The notes: generated by a model not told the origin, from the letters alone. A stretch of 64,000 bases of DNA from Bacillus methanolicus PB1 (GCF_000262755.1 NZ_AFEU01000001.1:496001-560000); one strand, 5' to 3'; shown: positions 43,840 through 53,377, counted from the stretch's first letter. Translations and numbers: made by a program.

Positions 43840-45714
43840 TTATAATTCAGTAGTTGTATCATCAGTATCACTTTCTTCAGATTCTTCGTCATCTAGTTCA
43901 GAATCTAGTTCTGAGTCATCCTCTTCAACGGATTCGTCAGGATCATTTAGCATTAGTCTTCTGTCAGCATTTCTAAAGAAATTGCTAGGCAAGTCAAAGA
44001 AATCGTAAATAAACCTTTTGAGCATTTCTCTTTCTTGCATAGAAAGGAATAAGCCAATTTGTTGATAAAAATCATGGATTTCTTTATGATCTAATCCTTC
44101 GTATTGAGGAATTACAGTTCCACAAATTGCCTCAATCCTGCCTGAGTTATTTGTAATTTTTAAATATTCCATAAGTTCAATAATAATTGCCGGACCCAAA
44201 GGTTTTGGTGTTACTTCAACCAATTTATATACAAAATCTTTATTGCCTTGTGACAAGTCAGCATTTGAGTTAATGAGTCTTGAATAATATGATAAATTAG
44301 GAATCGGAATCTCAATAAATGCAAACCTGCGCATAAATGCATAAGACAAAGCAAAAAGACTATTCTTATCGAATGTATTCATTGTGCCTATAACTCTCCA
44401 ATTTTGCCCAATATAGTAAGTGCTAGTAGAAGAGTCATAATACGAATTCTCTTTATTATGATGTTTAATCTTAATAGTCTGGTTATTAGATTTGAATGGC
44501 AGTTCAACATCTTTGCCAGACAATACAGTAAATAATTGTCCAAAAGCCTTATCAATATCCGCTCTGTTCAATTCATCGATTATGAGCCACTTATTTTGCT
44601 CAATACTTTTCAACACAAGACCCTCATGAAACTTAAGTTTCCCAGAATCATTTGGATCTGGCATATATCCTCCGATTGTATCAAAAGTGCTCCAATCATC
44701 TGTCGCAGTACTCAGAATATACCCATCTATATAATTAGTTCTAACTCCTTCTTCTGCTGCTCTCTCTGCTATCGTAGTTTTTCCAGTTCCCGGAGGACCC
44801 GTAAGAATAATATTTTTCCCGATATTTATAAAGTTCCTAAAATGCTCAATAGGGCTTATTTCCATTTCTAATGACCCTTTTATTCGATCAACATCAGGAT
44901 CATAAATACTGCTATATATTGTTGGAGTTAAGATTTGTTCTTCCTCTTCTTCCTCTTGGCGTTGCCTGTCTTCGAATGACAGCCTTTGCTCAATCAAGTA
45001 AGGTATTTCTCCTTTAACATTTGCCATAAATCTTTCTCCAAATATGGCGGTAAGTTCTTCTTCCAAATCAGGATATGTATCCAATATTGCCCTTACAAGT
45101 CCTACTGCTTGTTGTCCATATATAGCACTTAGCGCCTGATTAGGCTCTCCTTTGGTCATTGGAGATATGCCCGGCAGGTTGTATGTAGTTATGTAAGGGA
45201 CCAAATCTTCTTTCTTAATATTATTCTCAAGCAATATATCAACATTAATCTGAAGTTTGAAATTTCTACCTTCATATCCAATATCATATGGACCCCTAGC
45301 CACATGGCCTATACCAATTAGACCCGTTTCCCATGTAACCTCTGGTCTTCCTTTATCTCCTCCAAAAACAATGAAAATAATTTGGCCGTCTTCCAATTCA
45401 TCTCTAAATCTATTTAACTGAAGTATTTCTATAGGATTGTCTATATTAGAAATTGACTCTACAGTTGCTGGGTTACCAGTTTTAATACTGTAAAAAACAA
45501 GTTCGTCTAGTTCTTCTTCTGACATAGGCACAATTTCACCAAATTCTTCTTCCTCTAACTCAACTAATCCACCTTGATCCAATTGCTCTTCTTCTATACC
45601 AATTGAAGTATCAGAAGGATTTCGCTGTTTTCGAAGATCGATATTTTCAACCTCTTCAAAAAGTTCTTCCAAAGTTGGTTGAACTGCTTTATGTGTATCC
45701 CTGTTGTCTGGCAT
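43840..45714 (-). CDS. McrB-like AAA+ NTPase subunit
   Basis: 624 residues. Residues 1-90 are acidic; about 90-210 form a DNA-recognition-type domain (FGGDKGRPEVTWETGLIGIG); about 290-560 form the AAA+ motor with Walker A LTGPPGTGKTTIAERA, Walker B WLIIDELNRADIDKAFGQLF, and sensor VIGTMNTFDKNSLFALSYAF followed by RRFAF. The NRAD and GTMN phrases are typical of McrB. The C-terminus is a poly-acidic tail. Strong GGAGG site. Paired with the McrC-like gene downstream. Confidence 0.85.
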   Translation of the reverse strand: MPDNRDTHKAVQPTLEELFEEVENIDLRKQRNPSDTSIGIEEEQLDQGGLVELEEEEFGEIVPMSEEELDELVFYSIKTGNPATVESISNIDNPIEILQLNRFRDELEDGQIIFIVFGGDKGRPEVTWETGLIGIGHVARGPYDIGYEGRNFKLQINVDILLENNIKKEDLVPYITTYNLPGISPMTKGEPNQALSAIYGQQAVGLVRAILDTYPDLEEELTAIFGERFMANVKGEIPYLIEQRLSFEDRQRQEEEEEEQILTPTIYSSIYDPDVDRIKGSLEMEISPIEHFRNFINIGKNIILTGPPGTGKTTIAERAAEEGVRTNYIDGYILSTATDDWSTFDTIGGYMPDPNDSGKLKFHEGLVLKSIEQNKWLIIDELNRADIDKAFGQLFTVLSGKDVELPFKSNNQTIKIKHHNKENSYYDSSTSTYYIGQNWRVIGTMNTFDKNSLFALSYAFMRRFAFIEIPIPNLSYYSRLINSNADLSQGNKDFVYKLVEVTPKPLGPAIIIELMEYLKITNNSGRIEAICGTVIPQYEGLDHKEIHDFYQQIGLFLSMQEREMLKRFIYDFFDLPSNFFRNADRRLMLNDPDESVEEDDSELDSELDDEESEESDTDDTTTEL

Positions 45715-45984
45715 CTTTAAAGCCTCCTCCTTTAGTTTTATTCGTTAATAAGGATTAGAAAATATTCATTTTGAAAATTATATTTAAATTTTATCAAATG
45801 ACTCTCATGAAACATAGGGCCTAGTTCAAATAGAAGCACTCTTTCTAGTAAGAAAGAACCACTTAAATTATTTTAATTCCCATCATCAGAAATATTTTGG
45901 TTACCACTAAGAAATGTTTTAAGTGCAGTCGTACTGGAAATGTCTCAGAATATCGTCTTTTGTTAATAATTTACCAGATTACTA

Positions 45985-46012
45985 TTAACAACATCTGCCA
46001 ATATAGTATAAT
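45985..46012 (+). promoter_or_regulatory. Candidate sigma-A promoter
   Basis: TTAACA and TATAAT separated by 16 bases, about 48 bases upstream of the small plus-strand gene at 46060. Confidence 0.55.
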
Positions 46013-46059
46013 ATTTTTAACAAAATTATGGTGCATATAGAATGAAAAGAGGGTTCAAA

Positions 46060-46179
46060 ATGAATGAAAATATTCTTTTATACATGGGGATAATATTAAT
46101 ATTGGCCATTATCTCCTTTTCAATCTATATCTTCAGGAGAAAAAAACACTTTAGAGGAAAAAGGGAAAGTAAATGTTAA
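46060..46179 (+). pseudogene. Small membrane protein gene with a frame break at an A7 run
   Basis: ATG after AGAGGGTTC. The protein begins MNENILLYMGIILILAIISF and continues as a single membrane helix to RRKKHF, stopping after 39 residues. After a run of seven A (46140-46146) another frame reads TLEEKGKVNVNEDLKNVIFE and runs to a stop at about 46270. One base of slippage in A7 would join them into a protein of about 70 residues with an external or internal tail. Either a disrupted gene or programmed slippage. Confidence 0.5.
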
Positions 46180-46424
46180 TGAAGATCTCAAAAACGTTAT
46201 TTTCGAAGATAAAAGCCCTCCTTTTACAGTTCACTTACTAAAACAAAATCAATTTTTTATTAACAAATAAAATTATCTAACTTCACCATATCTCCATTTT
46301 ATTTACTAACTTAAACGGATAATATGCCCCTCTTTTTTTGTTCCCAGATAAATACACTAGGACTTTATTATCTCTGATTTAAACCATAAAAGAAGGTCAA
46401 TTTTTAGGCTATTTAAAAGAAAAA

Positions 46425-46440
46425 AGACCCTATTGGGTCT
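46425..46440 (-). terminator. Terminator of the methyltransferase gene
   Basis: GAGACCC-type arm pairs with GGGTCT across a TATT loop and is followed on the minus strand by TTTTTTC. It begins at the stop codon of the methyltransferase gene. Confidence 0.75.
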
Positions 46441-47540
46441 CAAACTGCAATTTCCTTTTTTTCTTTTATATTATTTTTGTTGTAAACAGAATTTAATGCT
46501 GCAATCATATTTGTTGCAATCCGTTTAATAACAGGAACACTTACAGCATTTCCTGCTTGCTTATATATATGACTGTTAGCCATTCCTTCAGGAATTTTAT
46601 AATCATCTGGGAAACCTTGAAAACGAAGAGCCTCACGCGGAGTTAGTTTTCTGAAACCCCAATCATCTATTATTAATGGTACATTGTGGCCTCCCGTTCC
46701 CATGTTGGCAGTTAAGGTTGGACATACATTACTCTGATTTTCTCGAACATAAACTCGTCTAATTTGATAAACCGTATCTCTTCTTTTCATAGTTTCCTTA
46801 AGCATCTTGTAATACTGGCTATCATCAGTATAGTAATATATACTATCTTGTTTTTCGTTTCTATCTAGAATATCATCTATTGTCTTAGTTAAAGGAATTT
46901 CATCAGGGAAACGGAATTGTTCTAATGCTTCTTCGTCCTTAAATCCAACAATAAAAATACGTTCCCGATTTTGTGGAATATTCCCGTATTCCATTGTATT
47001 TAGTACTTTACTTTTAAAGTGATATCCACTTTCTTCGAGCATTTCTTCGATTACTTTAAATGTATTTCCTTTATCGTGTCCTTTTAAATTCTTAACATTC
47101 TCAAGAAGGAATGCTTTTGGTTGTTTAGCACGAATGAAGCGAATTACATCATAGAATAAAGTTCCTCTTGGATCTTTTGCCTCCGTATGACCTCCACATT
47201 GAGGACAAACAGCCCCGTTAATGTATTCGTCATAACTTACGGTATGTTCGTGCTGGCAATCTAGACATTGATATTTCATGCCGTGCTGCCGTCCAGCAAT
47301 TGAGAAAGCGACACATGGCCAGCCTGCAGTTAAAATGTCAACATCGGGCATTTCATACTCATGCACTTTACGAATATCTTCTTCTATTAATGTATGGTTA
47401 AAGTTCTCACGGTATGTAGTACAGGCGTTTTTATCGAACTCATTCGCCCAAACTATTTCTGCACCTGCTTGTTCAAAACCTAAATCAATTCCACCTATTC
47501 CTGCAAAGAGACTTGCTACTGTATATTTATTACTTGTCAT
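46440..47540 (-). CDS. C5-cytosine-specific DNA methyltransferase with zinc-ribbon insert
   Basis: 366 residues from the ATG at 47540 (GGAGG 8 bases upstream). All core motifs are present: SLFAGIGGIDLGFEQAG (SAM), GWPCVAFSIAG (catalytic Cys), FLLENVKNL, QNRERIFIVGF, LRFQGFP. Between the catalytic loop and the ENV motif sits an extra CLDC...CPQC zinc ribbon (about residues 92-122). It methylates cytosine in a double-stranded site. Neighbours: two endonuclease genes upstream and the DISARM/McrBC block downstream. It may be the modification enzyme of both the restriction genes and DISARM (DrmMII role). Confidence 0.93.
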   Translation of the reverse strand: MTSNKYTVASLFAGIGGIDLGFEQAGAEIVWANEFDKNACTTYRENFNHTLIEEDIRKVHEYEMPDVDILTAGWPCVAFSIAGRQHGMKYQCLDCQHEHTVSYDEYINGAVCPQCGGHTEAKDPRGTLFYDVIRFIRAKQPKAFLLENVKNLKGHDKGNTFKVIEEMLEESGYHFKSKVLNTMEYGNIPQNRERIFIVGFKDEEALEQFRFPDEIPLTKTIDDILDRNEKQDSIYYYTDDSQYYKMLKETMKRRDTVYQIRRVYVRENQSNVCPTLTANMGTGGHNVPLIIDDWGFRKLTPREALRFQGFPDDYKIPEGMANSHIYKQAGNAVSVPVIKRIATNMIAALNSVYNKNNIKEKKEIAV

Positions 47541-47637
47541 AAAGTACACCTCCAAGAAAAGAACATATGTTCCTTCTGATTAAGCATACCTTATTTTATC
47601 ATGTTTTGTCGAATTTGGCTGCCCCCCTGCTCTAAAA

Positions 47638-48405
47638 TTATTTGGCAGAAAGCAAATGCTTCATTAAAGAATTAATATGATACATATCTCCAGCCTGTAT
47701 GTAATAATTTTCTGCATCCATTTTAGTGGATTCAGACTGTAAATAATCATCCTGTTTAATAATAAATTTATTAGTTATGGCATTTATTAGCATATTTTTG
47801 TCTACATAACCTGCAATATCAAAATTATATGATGATTTTTTTACGATCTCTGCTAATTTCTTTTTTCCAATATTATCTTTATAATAAAGTTTTTGTTTTT
47901 TTAAATCTTCAATAATATTAGAATCTATCCTTACTAAAATAATATAGTCATAATCTCCATGACCTTTTTTTAAATTTGGTATGTATTGTCCTTTATTATT
48001 CCAATCCTTTGTTTCAAGCAACAACAGTTGTCCTTTTTGTTTAGTAGTTTTTACACCTATTTTAATTCCGTTGATATTAAAATCATAACTGTCCCACTCT
48101 CCTTCCCCCATAATATTTACATCAGGATAATTGAGTTGAATTCCTTTTGATAAGAAATATTGATATACTGCGAATTCTCCTAATTTCCCATTAAAAGCAT
48201 CACAAAAAATTTGAACCTGCTTCCTCTTTTCATTTCCACCAGAACGATTTCTTCTATGATGTCCCTCTTCAGTAAAACTCATTCTATACGCAAATTTATA
48301 ACTGGCATTGAGATACTGTTTTTCTATTTTTCCTAAACTATCGAATTTTCTTTTACTGGTAAATCGATGTAAATTGAAAATATTCATCCTATTTAATGAT
48401 GACAT
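47638..48405 (-). CDS. Putative PD-(D/E)XK type II restriction endonuclease
   Basis: 255 residues; GGAGGTG site before the ATG. Central region: KLGEFAVYQYF, then EWDSYDFNINGIKIGVKTTK, then LLLLETKDW. The D...(I)GVKT-x-K arrangement fits a PD-(D/E)XK catalytic core (Asp in SYDF, V-K-T-x-K as the second half). Lies between the split endonuclease gene and the methyltransferase gene on the same strand, the classical R-M order. Recognition sequence cannot be read from the protein. Confidence 0.7.
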   Translation of the reverse strand: MSSLNRMNIFNLHRFTSKRKFDSLGKIEKQYLNASYKFAYRMSFTEEGHHRRNRSGGNEKRKQVQIFCDAFNGKLGEFAVYQYFLSKGIQLNYPDVNIMGEGEWDSYDFNINGIKIGVKTTKQKGQLLLLETKDWNNKGQYIPNLKKGHGDYDYIILVRIDSNIIEDLKKQKLYYKDNIGKKKLAEIVKKSSYNFDIAGYVDKNMLINAITNKFIIKQDDYLQSESTKMDAENYYIQAGDMYHINSLMKHLLSAK

Positions 48406-48434
48406 AATACACCTCCAATGGGTTAAGGAAGAGT

Positions 48435-49026
48435 TTATTTTTTAAACTCTTCCTCAAAATCTGCATAGGAGCCTTTTGAAGCAAAGTTAATTTTGAACTT
48501 GTAATCATCTAACTTTGTAATCAATACAGAATCGATACCAACTCTATCTAAATCCTCGTAAGTTACCAACTGACCAACTGGAATTTCTAATATAGTTCTT
48601 AGAATCCAATGACCTAATGCCTTGTTTGGGTTAGACATAAATCCTTTTCCACCTGATTGGCATATCTTAGCATCTAATTCCCTACCGTCTGGTAATACAA
48701 GTGTAAATGGTTCTTTCTTATCTGTATGTCTATTGTATGGGAAGAATCCCTCGAATTGCTTGTGAATCCAAGAAGGAATTGGAATATATACTTCATCCTT
48801 ATCCCGTTTTCTTCCACCAGCATTCCACTGGTTTAAGCCGCTCTTTTCTTCGACTTTCCCTGATTGTGCAGAATACAATGGAAGAAAAATTTGTTCGTAT
48901 TTTTCTTCCTGCTCGTGTACCATGTAATATTTTTTACTTTCATCACTTAGTAGGAATTTAAAAGGATCGTCTAAAATTTCAACATCAAATACTTCTATTG
49001 GATTATTACATATAAACTGTTTATAT
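48435..49026 (-). pseudogene. C-terminal half of a restriction endonuclease (NgoFVII-like B3 domain), split by IS66
   Basis: Reads in frame from the IS66 edge: YKQFICNNPIEVFDVEIL, then SGLNQWNAGGRKRDKDEVYI, PSWIHKQFEGFFPYN, LPDGRELDAKICQSGGKGF and MSNPNKALGHWILRTIL. These are hallmarks of the B3-like DNA-recognition domain at the C-terminus of NgoFVII-type restriction enzymes. Removing IS66 with one copy of its target repeat joins it in frame to 51500-52060. A TTG at 49037 inside IS66 could start a truncated protein. Confidence 0.82.
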
Positions 49027-49076
49027 GTAAGCGTCAAATAATCCCCACCTACAGTAGATGGGGATTTAGTTATGAT

Positions 49077-50660
49077 TTAAGTATTCTTTTTAAACACACG
49101 ACAAACTAATGGGATCGTTGATGACCAAGGCATTAATTGATCCAAGGCATCTTTATCTTGGGTTTCCATGTTTGGTAGTTTCTCAAAAAGATAGGTGAGA
49201 TAGGCAAATGGATTTAAGTTATTCTCTTTAGCTGTCTCAATAATACTGTATATTGTTGCACTGGCTTGAGCGCCCCGTGTGGTGTTGGCAAACAACCAAT
49301 TTTTGCGGCCAATGACAAATGGCTTGATCGAACGTTCGCTACGGTTATTATCGATTTCTAACCGACCATCTTTTAAAAAGCCCACTAATTTATCCCATTG
49401 GTTCAGGCAATATTGGATTGCCTGGCCAAGGGCGCTTTTTGGAAGGACTTTTGACCTTTGAGTTTTAAGCCATGCTGAAAAAGCCTCCAGTACTGGCTGG
49501 CTGCGTTCCAAACGACTATTATAGCGTTCTTCAGGAGTTGAATCCTTTAATTCACGCTCAATCGCAAAAAGTTGGTTACAGAAATGGAGTCCTTCCTTGG
49601 CAGCTACCGGAGCCGACTGCTTTGAAGCCGGAAGAGCCTTTAAGGCTTCATCAAACTTACGCCTTGCATGTGCCCAACAACCTACCAGGGTCACATGAGG
49701 CAGCCCTTGATAACCGGAGTAGCCATCCACATGAAGGTAGCCCTTGAAACCATTCAGAAACTTACGAGGATGTTCCTTTCCTCGTGTCTGTTGGTATTCA
49801 TAAAGAGTAATCGGCGGACCTTCTCTTCCTGTACGATAAAGCCACATATAAGAAGTGGATGTTGCCTTTCGACCCGGTTCATGAAGTACCTGTAAAGTGG
49901 TTTCATCCGCATGGAGAATCTCCTGCTTGAGTAAATGATCCTTCATCCGATCATAAATCAAACGTAACCACTGATCTGCGCCATAGATCATCCAGTTCGC
50001 CATCGTCTGCCGGGATAATGTAAACCCAAATCGCTCAAACTGCTTTTCCTGGCGATAAAGAGGCAGCCCTTCCACATATTTTTGGCTCATCACATACGCC
50101 ATACTTGAAGGAGAAGCTAAACTGCCCGGATAGACAGGTGCCGGTATAGACGCTGTCACAATCGGGGTATGGATCTCCTCACGTTCACAACGGCGGCAGG
50201 CGTAGACATAACGGACATGCTTAACCACTTTTACTTCAGCTGGAATGACTTTGATTTCTTGACGCACTTCCGTGCTCATTTCATGTAAAGATCCACCGCA
50301 ACACGAACAGACCTGCTCTTCTGCGGAAAGGCGGTATTCAACCGTTTCCGTAGGCAGGTCTTCTAGCATCGTTTCACGTTGGCCGCGTTTTTTACGACGA
50401 CGGTAGGTAATGGTTTCAGAAGCAGGTTCCTCTAAATTGGAGGCTGCTTCTACCTCTGCTTCATTAAAGAGCGAAAGCTCTAGTTGATCGGAATGTGTTT
50501 TTTCACTTGAAGAGCCGAATCGTCTTTTTTGGCTGAGGCGAAACTGTTCCTCATACCATTTTAACTTCGCAGTCAGTTCAGCGACTTGCTTTTCAAGGGA
50601 TTCACATCGTTTTTGAAGATTTTCAGTTGGTTGGGTGAGTGTTTTCGTTGTCTTTTTCAT
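49077..50660 (-). CDS. tnpC: IS66-family transposase (TnpC)
   Basis: 527 residues. N-terminal coiled coil (leucine-zipper-like) and zinc-binding part ([16 protein letters not shown]), then the DDE domain: [11 protein letters not shown] (first D), LHVDGYSGY and WAHARRKF (second), [16 protein letters not shown] (E). C-terminal IS66 tail present. Intact. Confidence 0.95.
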   Translation of the reverse strand: MKKTTKTLTQPTENLQKRCESLEKQVAELTAKLKWYEEQFRLSQKRRFGSSSEKTHSDQLELSLFNEAEVEAASNLEEPASETITYRRRKKRGQRETMLEDLPTETVEYRLSAEEQVCSCCGGSLHEMSTEVRQEIKVIPAEVKVVKHVRYVYACRRCEREEIHTPIVTASIPAPVYPGSLASPSSMAYVMSQKYVEGLPLYRQEKQFERFGFTLSRQTMANWMIYGADQWLRLIYDRMKDHLLKQEILHADETTLQVLHEPGRKATSTSYMWLYRTGREGPPITLYEYQQTRGKEHPRKFLNGFKGYLHVDGYSGYQGLPHVTLVGCWAHARRKFDEALKALPASKQSAPVAAKEGLHFCNQLFAIERELKDSTPEERYNSRLERSQPVLEAFSAWLKTQRSKVLPKSALGQAIQYCLNQWDKLVGFLKDGRLEIDNNRSERSIKPFVIGRKNWLFANTTRGAQASATIYSIIETAKENNLNPFAYLTYLFEKLPNMETQDKDALDQLMPWSSTIPLVCRVFKKNT

Positions 50661-50738
50661 ACTTTATCTATTCGACAAATTATGATCAGTCCCTTTTAAA
50701 AATTGGAGTTTTAAATAAAAAAATGAAAAAATATGATT

Positions 50739-51095
50739 TCATATGACTGTCCTTGCGATAACTTCAGGATGAGCCTGGCGTTGATCAAGTGGAAGTCCAT
50801 CAAGCAACCAACGGAACTGCCGGCGGCTTATTTTTAACGGTGCATCACTTTCATCCGTTGGCCATTGAAATTTTCCGCGTTCTAAACGTCTATAATAGAG
50901 CCAAAATCCGTTGTGCTCCCAATGAAGAATTTTCAATTTATCCCGATTACGGTTACAGAAGACAAAATAGCTAGACGAAAAGGGGTCCAGATCAAACGAC
51001 TCTTTCACCAACGCAGCCAGGCCATCAATGGACTTGCGCAAATCTGTGCTCCCTCGGGCGAGGTAAACATGCACGATCATTGCTTCGTTCAACAC
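50739..51095 (-). CDS. tnpB: IS66 accessory protein TnpB
   Basis: 118 residues starting MLNEAMIVHVYLARGSTDLR, the standard IS66 Orf2 start, with KIL-HWEHNGFWLYYRRLE later. TTG start at 51095 overlaps the end of tnpA. Needed with TnpA for IS66 transposition; exact role not known. Confidence 0.92.
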   Translation of the reverse strand: MLNEAMIVHVYLARGSTDLRKSIDGLAALVKESFDLDPFSSSYFVFCNRNRDKLKILHWEHNGFWLYYRRLERGKFQWPTDESDAPLKISRRQFRWLLDGLPLDQRQAHPEVIARTVI

Positions 51096-51415
51096 AGCGA
51101 TCTTAAGGTCCGGACGACATCCGCAAGGAAAGATGGGTCGAAGCCAGGTTTAACCTCTATGGATGCTTGCCCTATATTAATCTGTAAGGATAATGAAGTG
51201 TTTTTTGATTCGGCATCTTGTTCATTCATTGTGATTGATACCCATTTAGGTGATGGTGCTGAGATCCGATTTGTGTTTTCAATTTTTTTAAGCCAATATT
51301 TTAATTGATGGAGCTTTACATTATTGTCAGCACACCATTTGGATTGGGTCTGTCCACTTGCCCTAAACTTATCGATACGAAGTTCCCATTCTTTTCGCAA
51401 TTCCGCTCGAGACAT
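51089..51415 (-). CDS. tnpA: IS66 accessory protein TnpA
   Basis: 108 residues from the ATG at 51415 (AGGAGG upstream). It carries the helix-turn-helix region FRASGQTQSKWCADNNVKLH and WLKK of IS66 Orf1 proteins. Overlaps tnpB by 7 bases, indicating coupling. Confidence 0.9.
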   Translation of the reverse strand: MSRAELRKEWELRIDKFRASGQTQSKWCADNNVKLHQLKYWLKKIENTNRISAPSPKWVSITMNEQDAESKNTSLSLQINIGQASIEVKPGFDPSFLADVVRTLRSLC

Positions 51416-51499
51416 CAAAAAACCTCCTCAAATATTGATTTGAAGAGATTATCTCATAGTATCATCTTGGTTAATAGGTGGGTACTATTTTACGGTTAC

Positions 51500-52060
51500 T
51501 TTATATAATGTACTTTTTGCTATATAAAATTTATAATTAGCATGTTTATCTTTAAAGAATATATTTTTATCAGTCGTTTTTTTCTTGTCTAGTTTTAATG
51601 TATTAAAATCGATATAGTGCATTTCTTCTTCATGTATTTCGAATTTACCGTTTTTTCGTGTAACAATGTGATATATCTTTTCATCTGTTCCATGCGCACG
51701 TTCCGCAGCGGCAATTCTGTTGTTTCTTAATTCCGCTATTTTTCGCATAGTTCCTTCTGCATCTAAATCTTTAAATTTATCTATGTCTTTGTTGAATTCG
51801 GCTATCTTTTCGTATTTTTTTCCATTACCATGTACAAAGGTTTTAAGACCGATACCTACATTTCCTTTGAAAGCGTCGAACGAAATGTCACCTCGAGCAA
51901 GGTTGTTAGCATTTAGTGCCTTACAGAAGATATTTTCTGCTGCACGGTAATATAAATATGGAGTTTTACTCTCACTAAATAGATTTGATAACGAACCAAC
52001 AACTTGTAAAAGTTTAATATAATTCTCTCTTTCTTCTTTTGTTTGTTTATCAAAAAACAC
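51500..52060 (-). pseudogene. N-terminal half of a restriction endonuclease (NgoFVII-like), split by IS66
   Basis: About 187 native codons: LLQVVGSLSNLFSESKTPYL, then YRAAENIFCKALNANNLARG, GIGLKTFVHGNGKKYEKIAEF, ending KSTLYK at the insertion. The ATG has a weak AGGTATTG upstream. A few IS codons (VTVK) follow before a stop inside IS66. Joined to the B3 half it gives about 381 residues. The catalytic residues cannot be assigned by eye. Confidence 0.8.
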
Positions 52061-52200
52061 AATACCTTCCCCCTATTTTCTCTCAATGCAATTGTAGCAA
52101 ATTGGTAATAAAAAAATAAGGACCAATTTCCTAAAAGATACCTTCCCTTTTTTTCACCGAGCAGTTATCATGATGATATCCAATTTCGAGGAGGATAAAA

Positions 52201-53313
52201 ATGGTTGTTAGGAAACATACTGACAGAAAAATAAAAGAAACTGATCTATGGTATTATGAGTTTCAATATCAAGGGATAAGGAGAAAAAAAAGCGGATTTA
52301 AATCAAGACCAGAGGCCGAACGTGCGGAAGCAGCAGAGAAAGAGAAAATCAGAAGACAGTTGAGCGGAGAATATGAAATAGAAGAAAATATGCAAGACTA
52401 CATACAGGAATGGTTAGATGGCAGAAGAAACATTGGAGACAACACTAGAAGTACTTATCAAATTCATTTAACCAATCATATCAAGCCCTTCTTTAAAAAT
52501 AAAACTGTTAATCAAGTTAATCCAATTGATGTAAAGCGGTTTCTAGATAGTTTGCATGAAAAAGAATTGAGCACAGCAACTGTTAAGAAATCCTACAACA
52601 TTCTTAATAGGTTTTTCAATGATTTAGTAAAAATGAAAATGCTACGTGAAAATCCTTGTGATGGTATCGAAAAACCAAAAGAGCAGAACAAAAAAGTTGA
52701 AGTTTTTGACGAAAAGGAATTAAAAGAATTTTTAAAGTTCTCTGAAGGATATACTCGTTATTCTTTTGCTTTTAAATTAGCGGCACATACTGGTCTTAGA
52801 CGCGGGGAATTACTGGCACTCCAATGGAGAGATATAGATCTTGATAATAAGACAATATATGTAAGAAAAAGATTAGTAAGAGCGGCAATCGGTACGGATC
52901 GTTACATGCAAGATGGAACTAAGACTTCAATCGGAAGATTTGTATCTTTTTCGGAGCAAATGAAAAAAGAATTCATTAAATATAAACAATTGCAAGACTA
53001 TGAGAAAGAATCGAACGAATACGAAGATAATGATTTAGTCATCGCTACACAAAATGGAAAGTTTGTTTCTGTAGATAATCTTTCTCGGATATTTAGAAAT
53101 ACTTTAAAAGCAAGTCCAGTAAATAAACAACTTTCTTTTCACGCACTTAGACACACACATGCAACACTTATGTTAAAAGCGGGAGTTCAAATGAAAGTAG
53201 TAAGTGAACGTCTAGGCCATAGTAGTATAAAAATTACGATGGATACTTACTCACATTTACTTCCATCCATGGAACAAGATGCGGTGGAAAGATTTGAACG
53301 TTTATTCGAATAA
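52201..53313 (+). CDS. int: Tyrosine recombinase (element integrase)
   Basis: 370 residues; GAGGAGG site before the ATG. N-terminal arm-binding domain with the WYYEFQYQGIRRKKSGFKS pattern, a SAM-like core-binding domain (about 60-150), and the catalytic domain with AHTGLRRGELLALQW (Arg), SFHALRHTHATLML (H-x-x-R), LGHSSIKITMDTYSHLL (His/Trp and Tyr). All catalytic residues are present. It lies next to the right junction and its substrate is the ACCCTGTCAA core in tRNA-Val. Confidence 0.97.
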   Translation: MVVRKHTDRKIKETDLWYYEFQYQGIRRKKSGFKSRPEAERAEAAEKEKIRRQLSGEYEIEENMQDYIQEWLDGRRNIGDNTRSTYQIHLTNHIKPFFKNKTVNQVNPIDVKRFLDSLHEKELSTATVKKSYNILNRFFNDLVKMKMLRENPCDGIEKPKEQNKKVEVFDEKELKEFLKFSEGYTRYSFAFKLAAHTGLRRGELLALQWRDIDLDNKTIYVRKRLVRAAIGTDRYMQDGTKTSIGRFVSFSEQMKKEFIKYKQLQDYEKESNEYEDNDLVIATQNGKFVSVDNLSRIFRNTLKASPVNKQLSFHALRHTHATLMLKAGVQMKVVSERLGHSSIKITMDTYSHLLPSMEQDAVERFERLFE

Positions 53314-53337
53314 AATGCTTTTTAAAAATGAATACGC

Positions 53338-53377
53338 CAAAAATTCACCGCGCCGAAAATTCACCGAAAAATTTACC
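53338..53377. promoter_or_regulatory. Candidate integrase arm-binding sites, right end
   Basis: Three direct copies: CAAAAATTCACCG, CGAAAATTCACCG and AAAAATTTACC, spaced about 16 bases apart. The same AAAATTCACCG word is at 15131-15141 near the left end. Confidence 0.65.

Larger units (their letters stand above)
49027..51499 (-). mobile_element. IS66-family insertion sequence
   Basis: 2473 bp. Left end GTAAGCGTCAAATAATCC and right end GTAACCGTAAAATAGTACC (read inward) are imperfect inverted repeats beginning GTAA, as in the IS66 family. A 7-bp direct repeat TTTATAT flanks it at 49020-49026 and 51500-51506 (IS66 usually makes 8 bp). It contains the three typical genes tnpA, tnpB and tnpC, all intact. 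Confidence 0.92.
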
